Below, one piece after another: positions 51,634-62,770 of a stretch of DNA of 64,000 nt. Numbering within the stretch: the stretch's first letter is position 1; each line of letters begins with the position of its first letter. Both the position numbers and the translations under genes were made by a program. A model generated the notes under the pieces. It had not been told where the DNA came from. It worked only from the letters and a program-made list of their open reading frames with translations, and searched no databases. Source of the DNA: Paramecium sonneborni (Eukaryota; Ciliophora; Oligohymenophorea; Peniculida; Parameciidae); NCBI GenBank assembly GCA_905182985.1, contig CAJJDN010000111.1, positions 211,922 to 275,921 on the forward strand, read 5' to 3'.

Positions 51634-52393
51634 TGAATATTAATTTATTCCAAAATTTTTCCTATAATTCCTTTGATTGAAAATTTTAAATGATAGCCAA
51701 AATTTATGAAAGAAAAAGAATCTTAAAGGGTTTGTTATATTTGTAGAGAACAGAAAAAACTAGTTGAAGCTAAGTTTTAGAAATAATTAATTCTGTTAAA
51801 AAAAAATCAAAATATAATTTACAAAATTTATGTTATTTAATAATAATTATAAAATTAATTATTTTGTATTAAAATTATTATAATCACAATTTAATTATAA
51901 TATGTAAACTCATTCAAAATAAGTGGTTGCACTAATTAATCAATTACCTAAAAGAGATGAACTTAGATTCTTAGAAAAATAACCCGGAAACAAAAAGGTT
52001 ATAACTGAAACTAACAAAGTATTTATCTCAGTAATTAATGGATTACGATCTTTGGTTGGAGATGTTTAAATAAATTCAACAACTATTCCATTTAAAGTAT
52101 TTTCTCTTAAGTATCTAGCAAATAGAAGAAACATTGGATTAGTTTTTGGAAAATGCAGCTATTCAATTTGATAAAATGAATAAATTAAATATAGCTCCAA
52201 AATAACCTCAAGTTTAAAAATCAAACTAGCTTAAACCCAAAGATATATATGGATTTGCTGATGTAATTTAGCTAAATAAATTACCATTTATTCCTGTTTT
52301 AAAATGCAAATAATATGCATAAACAGAATTAGATTAAAAAATAATAGAAGCTTAAAATAACCCATTTACATTTTTCGAAAAAAATGGAATTGA
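51316..52393. repeat. Duplicated assembly segment, copy 1
   Basis: Appears identical by eye to 52395-53472 (offset 1079) and ends at a single N. It carries the 3' end of the 51154 ORF and the first part of RRP6 (51902-52393), which is truncated at the N. Confidence 0.87.
51902..52393 (+). other. Truncated duplicate of the RRP6 5' end
   Basis: Same sequence as 52981-53472, including the 22-nt intron; ends at the N at 52394. Best treated as an unmerged contig end, not a second gene. Confidence 0.85.
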
Positions 52394-52394
52394 N

Positions 52395-53472
52395 ATCAAT
52401 ATAAGGCTTAATGATTTTGTTATTTAAAAAGAAGAATTTTATAGAAACATACTCAGTTTATTTTATCCCTAAAAAAATCTCTTGTATAATATAATTGTTG
52501 ATATTTTTTAGAGTCATTTAGATTTAAATGTGATTATATATCATTCTAATTACTTAACCTATTTTCTAAAAAAGATAATGAAAATTTCTTATCTTTGGTT
52601 AGGTGAGGAGATTAGTATTTTTATTATAGATTTTATTGAATAATTTTAAGAATTGGCATAAAAATAATATACAATTAACATCCATTTTTAACAATAATTA
52701 ATAAGTTTGTGATGAATATTAATTTATTCCAAAATTTTTCCTATAATTCCTTTGATTGAAAATTTTAAATGATAGCCAAAATTTATGAAAGAAAAAGAAT
52801 CTTAAAGGGTTTGTTATATTTGTAGAGAACAGAAAAAACTAGTTGAAGCTAAGTTTTAGAAATAATTAATTCTGTTAAAAAAAAATCAAAATATAATTTA
52901 CAAAATTTATGTTATTTAATAATAATTATAAAATTAATTATTTTGTATTAAAATTATTATAATCACAATTTAATTATAATATGTAAACTCATTCAAAATA
53001 AGTGGTTGCACTAATTAATCAATTACCTAAAAGAGATGAACTTAGATTCTTAGAAAAATAACCCGGAAACAAAAAGGTTATAACTGAAACTAACAAAGTA
53101 TTTATCTCAGTAATTAATGGATTACGATCTTTGGTTGGAGATGTTTAAATAAATTCAACAACTATTCCATTTAAAGTATTTTCTCTTAAGTATCTAGCAA
53201 ATAGAAGAAACATTGGATTAGTTTTTGGAAAATGCAGCTATTCAATTTGATAAAATGAATAAATTAAATATAGCTCCAAAATAACCTCAAGTTTAAAAAT
53301 CAAACTAGCTTAAACCCAAAGATATATATGGATTTGCTGATGTAATTTAGCTAAATAAATTACCATTTATTCCTGTTTTAAAATGCAAATAATATGCATA
53401 AACAGAATTAGATTAAAAAATAATAGAAGCTTAAAATAACCCATTTACATTTTTCGAAAAAAATGGAATTGA
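52395..53472. repeat. Duplicated assembly segment, copy 2
   Basis: Second copy, continuous with the complete RRP6 gene. Confidence 0.87.
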
Positions 53473-55033
53473 TGAATTTGCTCATCCATACTATGAAGAA
53501 ATAATGAGATTGGCACCATAAGATTTTATTCTTGATGTACCATCCAAAATTAATAGATTCAGAGATTTAGAACCACCTAATATGATAAGCAATGCTGATC
53601 AATTGGGGGAACTTATTCTTAAAATTCAACAAGAAGTTGATTAGAATGGTTTTAGTGAAATAGCAGTAGATTTAGAGCATAATCATTAAATTTCTTATTT
53701 AGGAATAACCTGTTTAATGTAATTAAGCACTCGAACTAAAGATTATATCATAGATCCTTTTCCAATATGGAAATAAGTTGGAGAAATGTTAAGTGCTGTG
53801 TTTTCAAATCCAAGAATTGTTAAGGTTTTCCATGGAGCTGAGAATGATGTTTAATGGCTTTAAAGAGATTTTGGTTTATATATTGTGAATCTATTTGATA
53901 CTTTTCATGCTTCTAAAGAACTACAATTGATGTAAAACTCCTTTTAGTTTTTGCTCTCAGAATATTGTAAGAAATCTACAGATAAAACATATTAAACAGC
54001 TGATTGGACTTAAAGACCATTATCTGATGAAATGATTAAATATGCTTAGATTGATACTCATTATCTACTTTATATTTATGATAGAATGAGATAAGATCTT
54101 AGTAAATTAAATAAACCATAAGAAAATTTAAACAATGTTCCAAATTATTATATTGAAAGTGTATTAAAACGAAGTAAAGAGACATCTCTTAAAATTTACA
54201 AAAAACCTTTGTAAGATTAAGATTAATCATTGCAAATCATTCTTAATAAATAAGATAGAAGAATGGATTCAAAAAGCTTCGATTTAATGGTTAAGTTATT
54301 AGAATTAAGAGAAGAATTAGGAATTCAATATGATCAAAATCCAAGATATTTTTTACCAAATCCATTTTTATTTAAATTAATTGAATCACAACCTACAACA
54401 ATTTAAGAATTAAAAAGTCAGTTAGGAGGTGATAAAAATATACATGATATTATTAAAGAAAATCTTTGGTAATTTTTAAAAGTTTTCTTGGAATTCAATT
54501 AAAAAGTACCTACAGTTGAAATCATTCAAGAAGAATAATTAAATAAAACATAAATATAGATTGAAGACATATAACCTAGTTTATAAATAGAGCCATTAAA
54601 AATAATTTAGATTCCAGTCAATCTTTCATAATTTTAAAATTAAAATAAACGAATTGTTGAACATTTTTTTTAATATGAAAATGTAGAATAAATAAAAGGG
54701 CAATTTTTGTGTGAATCCCCATTCAAACTGTTGAATGTATTTCATAATGGCCTAGGATCATAAATATTTCAATCAATGAAAGAATAAAGTTAATAGCAAA
54801 ACTAATTAGTTTAAGAAGCAGAACAATAAAAAATATAAAAAATAAATACCTCTGATTTTATTTAACTTCCTAAATTAGATGAAACTAATAGAGATTAACA
54901 AAAAGAGATCGACATTAGATTAAATAATACATTATAAAATTAGCATGGAACTAAAATTTTGAAAAGGCATTAAAAAATAGAATAATAGAGAACTTAAAAA
55001 TCCAACATTAGTAATAGATTTGAAGTATTATGA
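52981..55033 (+). CDS. RRP6: Exosome exoribonuclease RRP6 / EXOSC10
   Basis: Predicted 676-residue 3'-5' exoribonuclease of the nuclear exosome. An N-terminal PMC2NT-like region is followed by an RRP6-typical block (FAHPYYEEI), then the DEDDy nuclease: AVDLEHN (first D and E, about residue 222), FHGAENDVQWLQRDFG (second D) and YAQIDTHYLLYIYDRM (Y and last D). An HRDC domain follows (MVKLLELREELG, about residues 420-495). The tail is Q-rich and basic. All four catalytic acids and the tyrosine are present, so activity is expected. Intron 53176-53197 (22 nt). Confidence 0.94.
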
Positions 55034-55475
55034 CAATAAACTGTATATTTATTTTATCAATTAATTTTTAAATCTAAATATAAAAATTAGGAAGATTAAT
55101 TATTTTGTTTCATTATTCAACCTCACTGTTAAATAAATTTATGTTTTACTTTGTAAATCAATCAGGAAGGATATTTAAATTGAACTTTTTATAAATTATT
55201 TCAAATTATATTTCTTTTTGTTTAACTTTGTTTTTATAAAGATTTTCCTAATTATAGTTCTTATAAAAAATTTACAATTTGATTTCTAGATTTACAGATG
55301 TTTAAATAATTAAAGTAAAGAAATTAAATATTGATCATGTTCAAACAGTAAATTTAAGTTGAAATTTAAAAATTTACATCCTTTCATCCAGAAAAAGTCT
55401 GCGTATCTTTTATTAATTCTAATTAATAATCAAGTCTTCTCAATCTTTATAAACAAAAATAAAAATAACAATAAG
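55034..55475. other. Intergenic, no supported gene
   Basis: About 440 bases of AT-rich spacer between two + strand genes. A + frame from ATG 55298 is open but overlaps the next gene out of frame and is judged chance. Confidence 0.5.
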
Positions 55476-57363
55476 ATGAAAGTATTACCATTTTCCCTTT
55501 TGACTCTATAGTTCCATAATACTAGTTTGGAAGAGAATTACCAAAAATAAATATAAGAATAGAAACTTACCTATTTCAGATTTCTGATTTCATTTGTGAT
55601 TTTGATTACATTTGTAGGATTGTTTAAATCATTAATAGAATAATGGGGAACTTTTTTAATTCTATCTCTTGCAGTGCAAACTGTGCTTTATTTATTAGCG
55701 TTAATATTCAGTCGAAAAATTTCTCCTTACTTTAAGTATATTCTTCCATCATTATATGTTGCTTAATATACTTATTTCATAATTGGGGCACTAAATAATC
55801 TATTATAGTATTTTATTCGAATATTTTAGGCCTCATTATGTTTATGGATTTATAGGTGGAATTTATTCATGTTGTATGCTGAATTATCTAAGTGTAAAAA
55901 TGAAAATCCTTATTTTATCTTCTTCCGTTTGGATAATGCTTGGAATATTTGAAATATATTCATTAGCAAATTTGAATTATATTTTTCTTGCAATTGCCGC
56001 TACTGGTATTCAGGCATTTTATGCATATGTATATGAATATATTATGAGATTAAATTTTTCATAAGGAGTCATTATCAACTACTAAAAGTAAAAAATTTAT
56101 TATTATAATAGTGATTTATTGTTTTAATGTTCAAAATAACAGATGCTTATTTTAAGTTTTAACAACAAAAAAACATTTTTTGAACTTGATTTTGTAAATC
56201 AAAAGTTTGAATTAAACTAAAAAATAGAAAATGATTAAACAAAACTCAAAGAATTTTTAAGAAATAATTTTATAATTAACTTAGATAATGATTAAATGTT
56301 TGGTAGTTTAAGAATTCAAAAGTTTGCTAATAAATAAATTACTTTAGAAGATTTATTATTTGAAATATACAGAGCTGCAAAATAGGATGAATAATGCTTT
56401 AATTAATATGAAATGATTGATTAGCATAATTCTTAAAAAGAAATTTAGATTTAAACAATAAATGGACTGAAAACTCTTTTTATAATTATTATTAGTGATA
56501 ATAATAATAAAATTTAAATTGAAAAGTATGAAAAGTAAATAAAGATAATAAATAATTAATCAATCAATTTTTCATTTTAAGTAGGATAAAAATTATAAAC
56601 AATTTATAAATTAATTTATGAATTGGAGATTTATAATTAAGAAAATCCAACTTTAAATAAAATTAAAGGAATTCTCTAGTATATTCTTAATGAAACTAAA
56701 AATCAACTAGTATTTTTTTCATAAAATAAAAGTCCATAATTACTTTAAAAAATTGATCATTGTTTATTATCTTCGCTTATAATAGCCTTAAAACCATATT
56801 TTTTATATTAATGCTAATAATAATAAAAATATTTTGAATTATTATTTGATAATGAAGATGTTCAAATGTAGATAAATACTAAACAATTTACTTAAATCCT
56901 TATAAATATTTTCAATAAAATTCTCCTCTATGCAAAATCTAATAGCACAATTTTGTTTAGTATTACCAAAGATTCCAATCTGAACCCTTAATTTGATGTT
57001 AAGTCATTATCCAAATAATCATCCAAATCTAAATATGATTATTTATGTTCTTCTTCAGGGAATAATTAATTATTGATAAATTTAAATTTTACTTTTCTAA
57101 CTAATGAAAAAATCAGTAATTTTGAAAATTCTTTTGTTAATAAAAAAATTGATTGCATGGAGGATGATGATTTTATTACTATTGTTAATTCATATTTGTT
57201 AAAACAACTTAGCCCTTACAATAATATTTTTATAACTTAAGAGTCAAGATCTAAATAAAAAAAAAACGTTAAAACAACTCTAACATTTTATATTTACTCC
57301 GATTAAACCTAAATCGAGTAAACATATTTTAAATACATAAATTAAGAAAATATACTTTAATGA
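55476..57363 (+). CDS. Degenerate histidine-kinase-like membrane protein
   Basis: Predicted 621 residues, a relative of the three kinases at 13-20 kb. The N-terminus (MKVLPFSLLTLQFHN) leads into about six membrane helices (FLISFVILITFVGLFKSL, FLILSLAVQTVLYLLALIF and others). The cytosolic part follows the kinase plan, but the H-box position reads NFSFQVGQKLQT with Gln for His, the N-box is reduced to FTQILINIFNKILLYA, no G1/G2 glycine boxes are visible, and there is no receiver. Intron 55808-55829 (22 nt). The long intact frame argues for a maintained non-catalytic protein rather than a pseudogene. Alignment is by eye. Confidence 0.75.
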
Positions 57364-57500
57364 TTATTTATTTAATCAATTAACAATATTAAATCATTTA
57401 AAAATAATTATTTTTATCTTAAAAAATCTAGAATAAATATTATAAATTTTATAGAAAATAAATTACAATTAATTTAAGTTAATCTGAATATTTATAGTAA

Positions 57501-58360
57501 TCAATTTTTAAGTACTTGCCTATAAATTTCTTTAAGATTTTATTCTAATTTTTTTTAATTTGATCTAGATAGTCTTCTATTTTCTATCATATCTTGATAT
57601 ATTTCTGTTTGAGTATTTATTAATTTTGTATATTTTGTAACATCTGGTATTTCTGTGTAAACTTTATTGCTTATTCGTTAATAAGTATATCTAATGAAAT
57701 TATTTAAGTTTACCTGTCATATATTTTTTATATTCTTATTTTTGCGTCTTTATCTTACAATTTTGAGACAAAATTATCAAATTTTATTCCATATTTTAAT
57801 TGATATTTATCTTTGGGGGGTTTTGTATTTGCAAATGCTGAAATAGGCTTTGATTGTTCTTTTTTAATTAGTTCTTTCTAAATTCTCTTAATTTGAAAAT
57901 AATTTTATAATTTAGGATACTTTTGTAATTATGTTTCAAGACTTATTATTTCTTAGCTATTAGTATCAGTTTTTAATCTTTGATTTTATACAATTTGTTA
58001 ATGATTTTCATATTATGGCATTTAGACTTCGTTAATTGGTAAATTGATATATGGCATTTCATCTTAAGTTGTATATGTGTTACTAATAAAACTATTTTCA
58101 TGCAAAGAATTATGTTTAATTCTTAGTTTATTTGAAGGTGATGATTTTTTTCTAACCAATGAGTTTAATCTTTCATGTACACTTTTTGGATTATTTTTTA
58201 ATAAATATTTTCTGGAATCATGAGCTTTTAAACTTGCTTTTAGAAATTATTCATCATTATTGGTATATACTTTACTTTTTTTTGGTGAATTTGAATGTCT
58301 TGAGGATGTTTTATTTCTCTGTTCTTCTAATAAGTTTAATAAATTTTAAAACCTTTACAT
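57501..58360 (-). CDS. Unknown Q/K-rich protein
   Basis: Predicted 278 residues beginning MQRFQNLLNLLEEQRNKTS. Polar, N/S/K/Q-rich N-terminal half with repeated basic patches, then a helical section (LETQLQKYPKLQNYFQIKR) and a conserved-looking block KPPKDKYQLKYGIKFDNFV before a charged helical tail. Intron 57691-57713 (23 nt) is needed for the last 64 residues. No family recognised. Convergent with the kinase-like gene. Confidence 0.75.
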
Positions 58361-59436
58361 TTTTATTATAATTATTTATTAAACAATAAAATTTTGTTCA
58401 TTCAACTAGTAAGTATGATATATTCAATATATAAATTACTCAAATTCTTCTTTTATATTTTATATACCTATTTTTTAAGCCCAAAATATAATTGTATTTA
58501 GGCTTTAATGATTTTAATTTATTTTAAAAAGAATCCAAGTATGCTTCTTTATTAAACAATCATTATTCAAAAATGAATCAAATAGATTATGATAATCTCT
58601 TTAAAATACTTTAGAAAATTTAAGAACCAATACAAATTTATTGATTATCATAATTTTTTAAGAAATTAATATTTACCAAAAAGCTAATCAAGAATCTAAA
58701 AGAAACTTAATTACTTTACGATTATAAACAATTTTGATTTGCTTTAATAAAAATTCTTTAGATATAGATAGAAACAATTTTTGGAATAGAATTTAGCCTA
58801 AATTCACAATTTGATTTATTAAAGATATTAACATACACTTAATTTAATATTTATATATAGAACAAGAAAATATTATTTCCTTATTTAAGAATAATCTATT
58901 CTTTAAAAAATAGAATAAATTTTTTATACACCATAAAATATCATAAAATAGTCCATTAAAAAGGAAGTCTCTAATTTGTTTCTAAAAAATTTTAACTTTA
59001 GATTTGTTTCCATAATTATTTTGAACATAGAAAGTAGTCATTTATTTTTCAATAAATCACCAGAAATTTTTGAAATATTTTTAGTTATTTTGAAAGTAAA
59101 AGATAATATTTTAATGAAGTAAAACAAAAAATAATAAATTAAAAAAACAAATAATCTCTATTAAATCCTATGTTACTAAATAAATAGTACAATTTTAAAA
59201 ATATATAATTTAAAATGAATATTTATGTATTTCTTCAAAGAGTATTAATTTATAAATTGTATATAATTCACAATAAGAATTTAATGTTATAAAGATTTTG
59301 ATTAAAAATACTTTGAACTTGAATAATATTATAAGTTTAAAATAACTTTGTCGAATATGAAGTCTTGTATAAATAATATTAAAAGTTTGTAAATAATTGA
59401 TGATGTCAATAAATTAATTTAATTAAAAAATTCACA
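58361..59436. other. Gene-poor stretch with a TGA-interrupted frame
   Basis: About 1.1 kb. The + frame 58573-59073 begins MNQIDYDNLFKILQKIQ and reads 166 codons with coding-like helical sequence but has in-frame TGA at 58642-58644 and 58735-58737; no intron removes them. Possible pseudogene. The rest is very AT-rich and featureless. Confidence 0.35.
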
Positions 59437-60500
59437 ATGCCTATTTCGAGTAAAATTAAATAACATAACTAGATGAAATCTATCAGGAGTTGCTTGACTT
59501 TGAAGAAAGATACCATAAAGGATCAGAGAAATATGATGTTATACAAAAATTAATAGATTTATATGCTTAGTTAATTGAGCATTATGACAGCATATAAGTA
59601 ATAATTGAGTAAATTGTAGGATCCAGTGGGATATTATTTTAATGAGAAATTATAATCATTATTTGCTTGTCAAAGAGCCCTGAAGAGCATTCGTAAAACT
59701 AATTAAGATTAGCCACCATCAATGCCAAGTCATACTTAGAGTTTAATAATATAAGAGATTAACAATAATTAGAACAGTTATGAAAATACAAAGTCAAAGG
59801 TTTTTGGATATTTTTATAATAAGTAATCTGTATGTGTGGAACATAAAAAGAGAGAGCGTTAAACAAAAGCAAAGATTGCGATGGAAATATAAGATAAGAT
59901 TGAATTAAGTTAAAATGATTTGTAGCATTTAATAATTGGTTATTAAAAAGCTTCAGATTAAACATAAAAAGTGATAGAGGAGGATCTTAAGCGATAAGAT
60001 GAATTGTTTTTATAGAGAAGGCTTAAAAGAGAGAGTATAATTCAATATTGATAAAAGAAACAAATTTAATGAGAAAATCCAGTAGAATGTGCTCAACTAA
60101 ATGTAGTACTGAAAGATTGGATCCATTCGAGAGTTGTATTGAATTTTCAAGTGGAGGAGTGGATTAAAATTAAGATCTTAATAATATCAGATTAATGTTG
60201 TTACTTAAAGAAGAACCAGGTAAAATAAGTTCAGAAAAGACAAATGCTATAATAATACAGGATCAAGTGGAAGAAGTGTAACCTTTTGAAGAGATATAAA
60301 TAGAAGAAATGGATGAAACAGAAAATATTATACCACCAAGAAGATACATAAGAGAATCTTCATCTGAAGATGTTACTGATACTCCTCCATAACCAAAACG
60401 AAAATTCTAACAATTCGGCATGATAGATAATAATGGGGATATGTTGTTAATAGAGGATGAATAAAATTTAATAAGCGATTTAAATATTGGATTAAATTGA
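59437..60500 (+). CDS. Unknown charged helical protein
   Basis: Predicted 331 residues beginning MPISNEIYQELLDFEERYH. The N-terminal third is helical, the middle holds a K/R-rich region (VEHKKRERQTKAKIAM), and the C-terminus is acidic with a serine cluster (YIRESSSEDVTDTPP) that looks like a CK2-type phosphorylation site. Introns: 59450-59472, 59598-59619, 60035-60057 (23, 22, 23 nt); all change frame and are needed. No family recognised; the basic and acidic blocks suggest a nuclear protein, which is inference. Confidence 0.78.
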
Positions 60501-60861
60501 ACTAGAATGATTGTATAATTTGCATTATGATAATTATCTATTGTAGTATGATAATAATGATCTTCTTCAAAAATATATTATGCTTAAAGCTCAAACTTTT
60601 AGATCTAATTACAAATATATAAAAAGTTTATACATAAACTAAGAATATTATGATTCATTATTATTTTATAATATTTTGAATATAATCTTAAATAAAATCT
60701 TATTTTGTGTGTGAATATATTTCTGTGAACTCTTATTCTATATTCCGAAGAATGAAGATTGATGATGATAAAATAAATTTAACATAGTAAAAATGTCTTA
60801 AGAATTGTTTATTATAAGTTCTAATAAAATATTTTATATAATTTATAAAACTAAATTCTAC
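60501..60861. other. Intergenic, nothing recognised
   Basis: About 360 bases between two + strand genes. AT-rich, no motif or coding signal seen. Confidence 0.5.
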
Positions 60862-61925
60862 ATGTCAAGTGAAGAACCTGTGGTTGAGGGATGTGAATTA
60901 TTGGGAGGGTTCGGAATACTAGTATAATCAATTCTAGGATTACTTTGCTTTTTAGTCCTTGTTTGTAATATATATATTAATTTTAAAGTCAAGAGACATT
61001 TAGAAAAACCTAAAAGAGTTTGGAAAATATTTTTGATGGTAATTTGAGAATAGATAATTTAGGATACTGCAAAATAATTCGTTAGTGCTATTGTTCAACA
61101 TTTTTTAAATATTGGATTAGCTTTATTATTGAGTTCTGCAGATAGTGGAGATTAATGTTAATGGTACTCAATTAATTAATTTAGGTATTTTATTACATAC
61201 ATGCTTGATTGTACTGTTGGAATGGCTATTAATTGCTTATTTATCACTCTCTTTGAAAAACTATTTCAAAAATTGGGTTAAACGGTATACATTAGAATAA
61301 TTCTTTTAGTAATTTCAAACTGGCAATTATTACATTATATCATATCCTCAAATTACAACTTATTCTTTAAGTTCCGATGATTTGACCCAAACAAAAAAAG
61401 CTAAACCAAAAGTTGAGGTTGCTTATGGAGTTTATGTATTTTAATTAACCTTATGGATTTTAATCGTTGTTGCAGTAATTTATCACTCAATAAACAAGAG
61501 CAAAGTTATCCTATATTTCTTTTAATTACTCTTGGGAGAATATTTACTAACAGCAGTATCATGGATGTTTTAGCCTATCAATTAATATCCAGAACTTGAA
61601 CTTATTATTGTACTTGTCCTTATACCTTTAATATTTAATGCTCTTTGCGTATCAAAACAGGTTATTATAGTTTTGGGTGCAAGATTCATTTCTCAAGAAA
61701 AGCAAATTTAAGAAAAAGGAAAAAACTGCAGTTTTAGATGCTTTATATGAGAAATCTGACTAACCAATTGAAGTAGATATCATAGATGGAGATGAAAGCT
61801 CTAGACCTTCTATCGCAGGAATAGAATTATAGACTCAATAAAAAAAGAACGATTTAGTCATGACAGAGACTTAATCTGATAATGAAATTAGTGAACAATA
61901 GACTAATTCATCAAATGAAGTTTGA
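60862..61925 (+). CDS. STIMATE (TMEM110) family membrane protein
   Basis: Predicted 330-residue multi-pass membrane protein of the STIMATE/TMEM110 family, ER proteins that in animals regulate STIM-Orai Ca2+ entry; yeast has a vacuolar member. Family marks: CELLGGFGILVQSILG near the N-terminus, RVWKIFLMDTAKQ, CQWYSINQ followed by LDCTVGMAI, and NALCFWVQDSFLKK near the end of the membrane part. A polar C-terminal tail of about 85 residues follows. Introns: 61039-61062, 61285-61309, 61649-61670 (24, 25, 22 nt). A short insert (FRYFITYM) precedes LDCTVGM compared with the animal pattern. Role in ciliate Ca2+ control is inferred. Confidence 0.85.
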
Positions 61926-62770
61926 TGAGTAGAATAACTTTTTTTATATTATTTTATCATACTCATACAGCTTCTAAATTTACTCTCATTCTATTCTATC
62001 TTCTTAATCAAATAAATAAATAAATAAGTTTTTTTCTTAATATGAGAGTTTATTAAACTTATTATAATAAATTAATTCAATATTTTTATCTTCAAAGAAT
62101 TTTGAAATAATTTATTTTTTCAAATTATTTTAGGAATAAATCAAACTTATAACTTGCTTAATGTCTTAAGTTAAGTCCACAATTAATTTATATTTTTATT
62201 TAAATATTATACTATTTTTAAGATTTAGAACTTATATTTAGTCAAAAACAAGAAATTATTTTAATCCTTAAGCAAATAAATGGGAGCTAAAAATTATTCA
62301 TTTTAACAATATGCCATCATTCTAAGTTTTCATTACAGAAAAAATAAAAGAAACTCACTATCAATCCTAAAACAAATATCGATAGTATTAAGGCTCAATA
62401 GACTTGTTGCTTTTTATAAGGTTTTTAATCCACTAATTATTCTCTACACATATGGAACTTATTTTATTTTTGATTCATACTAATGAACTCTTAATAAATC
62501 TTCAAAGATTTAAATACTTTTTTAAATGAAGAAAGTTAAGTAAAGGTAAATAAAACTTCACCTAAAGGTTTATAGAATATCAATTTAATCTAATAATATC
62601 TATAGATTAAATTAGCATTAATGTAAAATATATTAATCTTTTTTAACCAAATTTAAAATAAGCCAAATTCATAGATTTTAAACATGTTAAAAAGCAATAA
62701 AACTTTTCTTTAACATCATATGGCTTTTTATTTAAATTTGAATTTAAACAATTTAAAATAATAAAAATTA
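61926..62770. other. Intergenic with one small interrupted frame
   Basis: About 845 bases between convergent genes. On the - strand 62478-62317 is a 54-codon frame, MNQKQNKFHMCREQLVDQ..., with a tail-anchor-like hydrophobic segment (LILSIFVLGLIVSFFYFF) but an in-frame TGA at codon 28 (62397-62395). Either a small pseudogene or chance. Rest featureless. Confidence 0.35.

Noticed and set aside
51902..52393. A second, truncated RRP6 gene
   Set aside because: Sequence identity with 52981-53472 and the N at 52394 point to an assembly overlap.
55298..55882. A 194-residue + strand ORF (MFKQLKQRNQ...)
   Set aside because: It overlaps the kinase-like gene out of frame; only the other frame gives membrane helices and continues into a 621-residue protein. 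Single-stop AT-rich code makes long chance ORFs common.
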